The notes under the pieces were generated by a model that was not told the DNA's origin, did no database searches, and worked only from the letters and a program-made list of their open reading frames with translations. Positions 62,570 through 64,000 of a DNA stretch of 64,000 bases are shown here, in pieces. The stretch spans positions 74,073 to 138,072 of the forward strand of contig VXQO01000025.1 of assembly GCA_009838975.1 (NCBI GenBank), in the 5' to 3' direction. This stretch comes from Gemmatimonadota bacterium. GTDB lineage: Bacteria; Gemmatimonadota; Gemmatimonadetes; Longimicrobiales; Gaopeijiaceae. Numbering within the stretch: the first letter of the stretch is position 1; each line of letters begins with the position of its first letter. The translations under genes and the position numbers were made by a program.

Positions 62570-63902
62570 GCGTGTCGATCCCCCGCTCGAAGCAGTCGGT
62601 GGCAAACCACTCGTTCGGCGCGTGCATGTTCGCTCCGGGGAGCGCGAAGCCGATGAGAAGGGTGTTCGCACCCAGCATCTCTTCGAGTTCGACCACGATC
62701 GGGATGCTGCCGCCTTCACCGGTGAGCACCGGACGTGTCCCGAACGACCGTTCGAGCGCCCGGGAAGCGGCCTCGAAGACGGGGCCGTCCAGGCTGGCGC
62801 GCCACGGCCGGCCGCCGTGCAGTTCGATCAGCGTGAACTCCACACCGGCGGGCGCCACCCGGGCCAGGTGCCGTTCGAGCAGTTCCCTGACTCGCTCCGG
62901 CGTCTGTCCCGGCACGAGGCGGAAGCTGACCTTTGCCATGGCCCTTGCCGGCAGGACCGTCTTGGCGCCCTCGCCCGTGTAGCCGGAAAGCAGGCCGTTG
63001 ACGTCGCAGGTGGGGCGCGTCCACATGCGTTCGAGTGCCGAGTAGGCCCTTTCGCCTCCTGAGGGCGTGACACCCACCCCGCGCGCATACTCGTCCGCGT
63101 CGAACGGGAGTGAGCGGATTCCCTGGAGGGTTTCGCCGGACGGTTCGATGATGTCGTCGTAGAAGCCCGGGATCGCGATCCTGCCGTTGTCGTCGTGGAG
63201 GTCGCCGATCACTCTTGCCAGCGCGTTCGCGGGGTTGAGGATCGCGCCGCCGTAGGCGCCCGAATGCAGGTCGGACGAGGGGCCGGATGCGTGGATCTCG
63301 AAGTAGGCGAGCCCGCGCAGCGAGAAAAGAAGCGAGGGAAGGCCGGGGGCGAACATGGCGGAGTCGGAGATGACGACCGTGTCGGCGGCAAGTCTGTCGC
63401 GGTGCTCCCTCACGAACGGAACGAGGTTGGGCGAACCCACCTCCTCCTCGCCTTCCGCCAGGACCACGACGTTGACGGGGAGACGGCCGCGGGTCGTCAG
63501 GTGCGCCTCCAGGGCCTTGATGTGCAGGAAAAGCTGTCCCTTGTCGTCCGCCGAACCCCGGGCGTAGATGCGGCCGTCGCGGATGTCGGGCTCGAAGGGC
63601 GGCGAATCCCAGAGCTCCAGCGGCTCCGGTGGCTGCACGTCGTAGTGACCGTAGATCAGGATGGTGGGAGCGTCACGGCCGGCGCCCCGCCACTCGCCGA
63701 GCACGACGGGGTGTCCGGGGGTGTCGAAGACCTCGGCTGTCAGGCCGGCTCCCGCCAACTGGTCGCGCACCCAGTCGGCCGCCCGTCGGGTGTCCCGATT
63801 GTGCTCGGATTTGGCGGACACCGAAGGGATGTGCAGGAATTCGTCGAGCTCCCGGTAGAATCTGCCGCGCTGCCCGACCGCAAACGCCAGGGGATCGCTC
63901 AT
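62535..63902 (-). CDS. M20 family dipeptidase
   Basis: A 455-residue cytosolic zinc peptidase of the M20 family, ArgE/DapE/CNDP type. The metal ligands lie in YGHYDVQPPEP, RGSADDKGQLF, AEGEEEVGSPN and near the C-terminus FALPGANMHAPNEW. A dimerisation domain (residues about 195-330) includes LHSGAYGGAILNP. No signal peptide is visible. I chose the ATG at 63902; a TTG three codons earlier is possible. It likely acts on dipeptides such as those released by the exported peptidases in this window. Confidence 0.92.
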   Translation of the reverse strand: MSDPLAFAVGQRGRFYRELDEFLHIPSVSAKSEHNRDTRRAADWVRDQLAGAGLTAEVFDTPGHPVVLGEWRGAGRDAPTILIYGHYDVQPPEPLELWDSPPFEPDIRDGRIYARGSADDKGQLFLHIKALEAHLTTRGRLPVNVVVLAEGEEEVGSPNLVPFVREHRDRLAADTVVISDSAMFAPGLPSLLFSLRGLAYFEIHASGPSSDLHSGAYGGAILNPANALARVIGDLHDDNGRIAIPGFYDDIIEPSGETLQGIRSLPFDADEYARGVGVTPSGGERAYSALERMWTRPTCDVNGLLSGYTGEGAKTVLPARAMAKVSFRLVPGQTPERVRELLERHLARVAPAGVEFTLIELHGGRPWRASLDGPVFEAASRALERSFGTRPVLTGEGGSIPIVVELEEMLGANTLLIGFALPGANMHAPNEWFATDCFERGIDTLIHLYDELAAS

Positions 63903-63930
63903 ATCCGGCAACCGGAGTGTGCTCGATGGC

Positions 63931-64000
63931 TCAAGTGAGGCCCTTGATCCCCCATCGGTAGACCCACGTGAGCAACACCGCGAGGGCGAACGCCCCCGCC
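63931..64000 (-). CDS. C-terminal end of a membrane protein, cut by the window edge
   Basis: Read leftward, the frame AGAFALAVLLTWVYRWGIKGLT followed by a TGA (63933-63931) looks like the last helix and short tail of an integral membrane protein. It ends 28 bases before the M20 dipeptidase start, on the same strand. Only 22 complete codons are available, so no identity can be given. Confidence 0.5.
   Translation of the reverse strand, partial: AGAFALAVLLTWVYRWGIKGLT

Noticed and set aside
1-64000. tRNA genes, CRISPR arrays, transposons or phage genes
   Set aside because: Reading through the gaps between genes, I saw no T-loop consensus with matching stems, no regularly spaced repeats, and no transposase or integrase-like product. 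A computed tRNA and repeat scan was not possible here.

Overview
The window is a high-GC, densely packed bacterial chromosome segment. It is most consistent with Gemmatimonadota: alternative complex III respiration, several exported N-acyl-D-amino-acid deacylase-type amidohydrolases, BNR/Asp-box and six-bladed propeller secreted proteins, CehA-type and penicillin-acylase-type hydrolases, and many GTG/TTG starts in 4-base overlaps. The phylum is inferred from gene content; no rRNA is present to test it. I saw no tRNA, rRNA, CRISPR array, transposase or phage gene.

Layout. 1-2.7 kb: gcvH-gcvP (glycine cleavage), leftward; gcvP runs off the left edge. 3.0-6.3 kb: a rightward run of acyl-CoA dehydrogenase, tatA, a TetA-like MFS exporter and a SPOUT RNA methyltransferase. 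6.3-13.8 kb: a leftward six-gene operon for alternative complex III (actABCDEF) with a recognisable promoter. 14-15 kb: a small unknown gene overlapping a class I glutamine amidotransferase. 15.1-17.3 kb: an ABC-2 exporter (ATPase and permease). 17.6 kb: a lone AbrB-fold protein. 17.9-22.4 kb: a leftward operon of a small coiled-coil protein, a D-aminoacylase, and LuxE-like and LuxC-like fatty-acid reductase subunits. 22.6-30.9 kb, rightward: two more amidohydrolases, a YpdA-type disulfide reductase, a lipoprotein, thrS and a propeller lipoprotein.

30.9-50 kb is mostly secreted or lipid-anchored degradative proteins: an Asp-box protein, a propeller-amidohydrolase fusion, an S9 peptidase, a propeller-CehA fusion, two alpha/beta hydrolases (one lacking its nucleophile), a cupin and a penicillin acylase. 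Among them lie a VapBC toxin-antitoxin pair and a DUF5674 gene pair. 50-58.6 kb is informational: a truncated UvrC-like nuclease, an HD phosphohydrolase, a sigma-70 factor, then rsgA, a flavin reductase, a membrane protein and a Mre11-like/Rad50-like pair in which both partners have lost canonical active-site residues. 58.6-64 kb: a DUF2723 membrane protein, trpE, an M20 dipeptidase and the end of a membrane protein.

The most unusual feature is the degenerate Mre11/Rad50-like pair at 56.4-58.6 kb. It keeps a zinc-hook CxxC but lacks recognisable Walker A and Walker B residues, and it is translationally coupled to an uncharacterised membrane protein.
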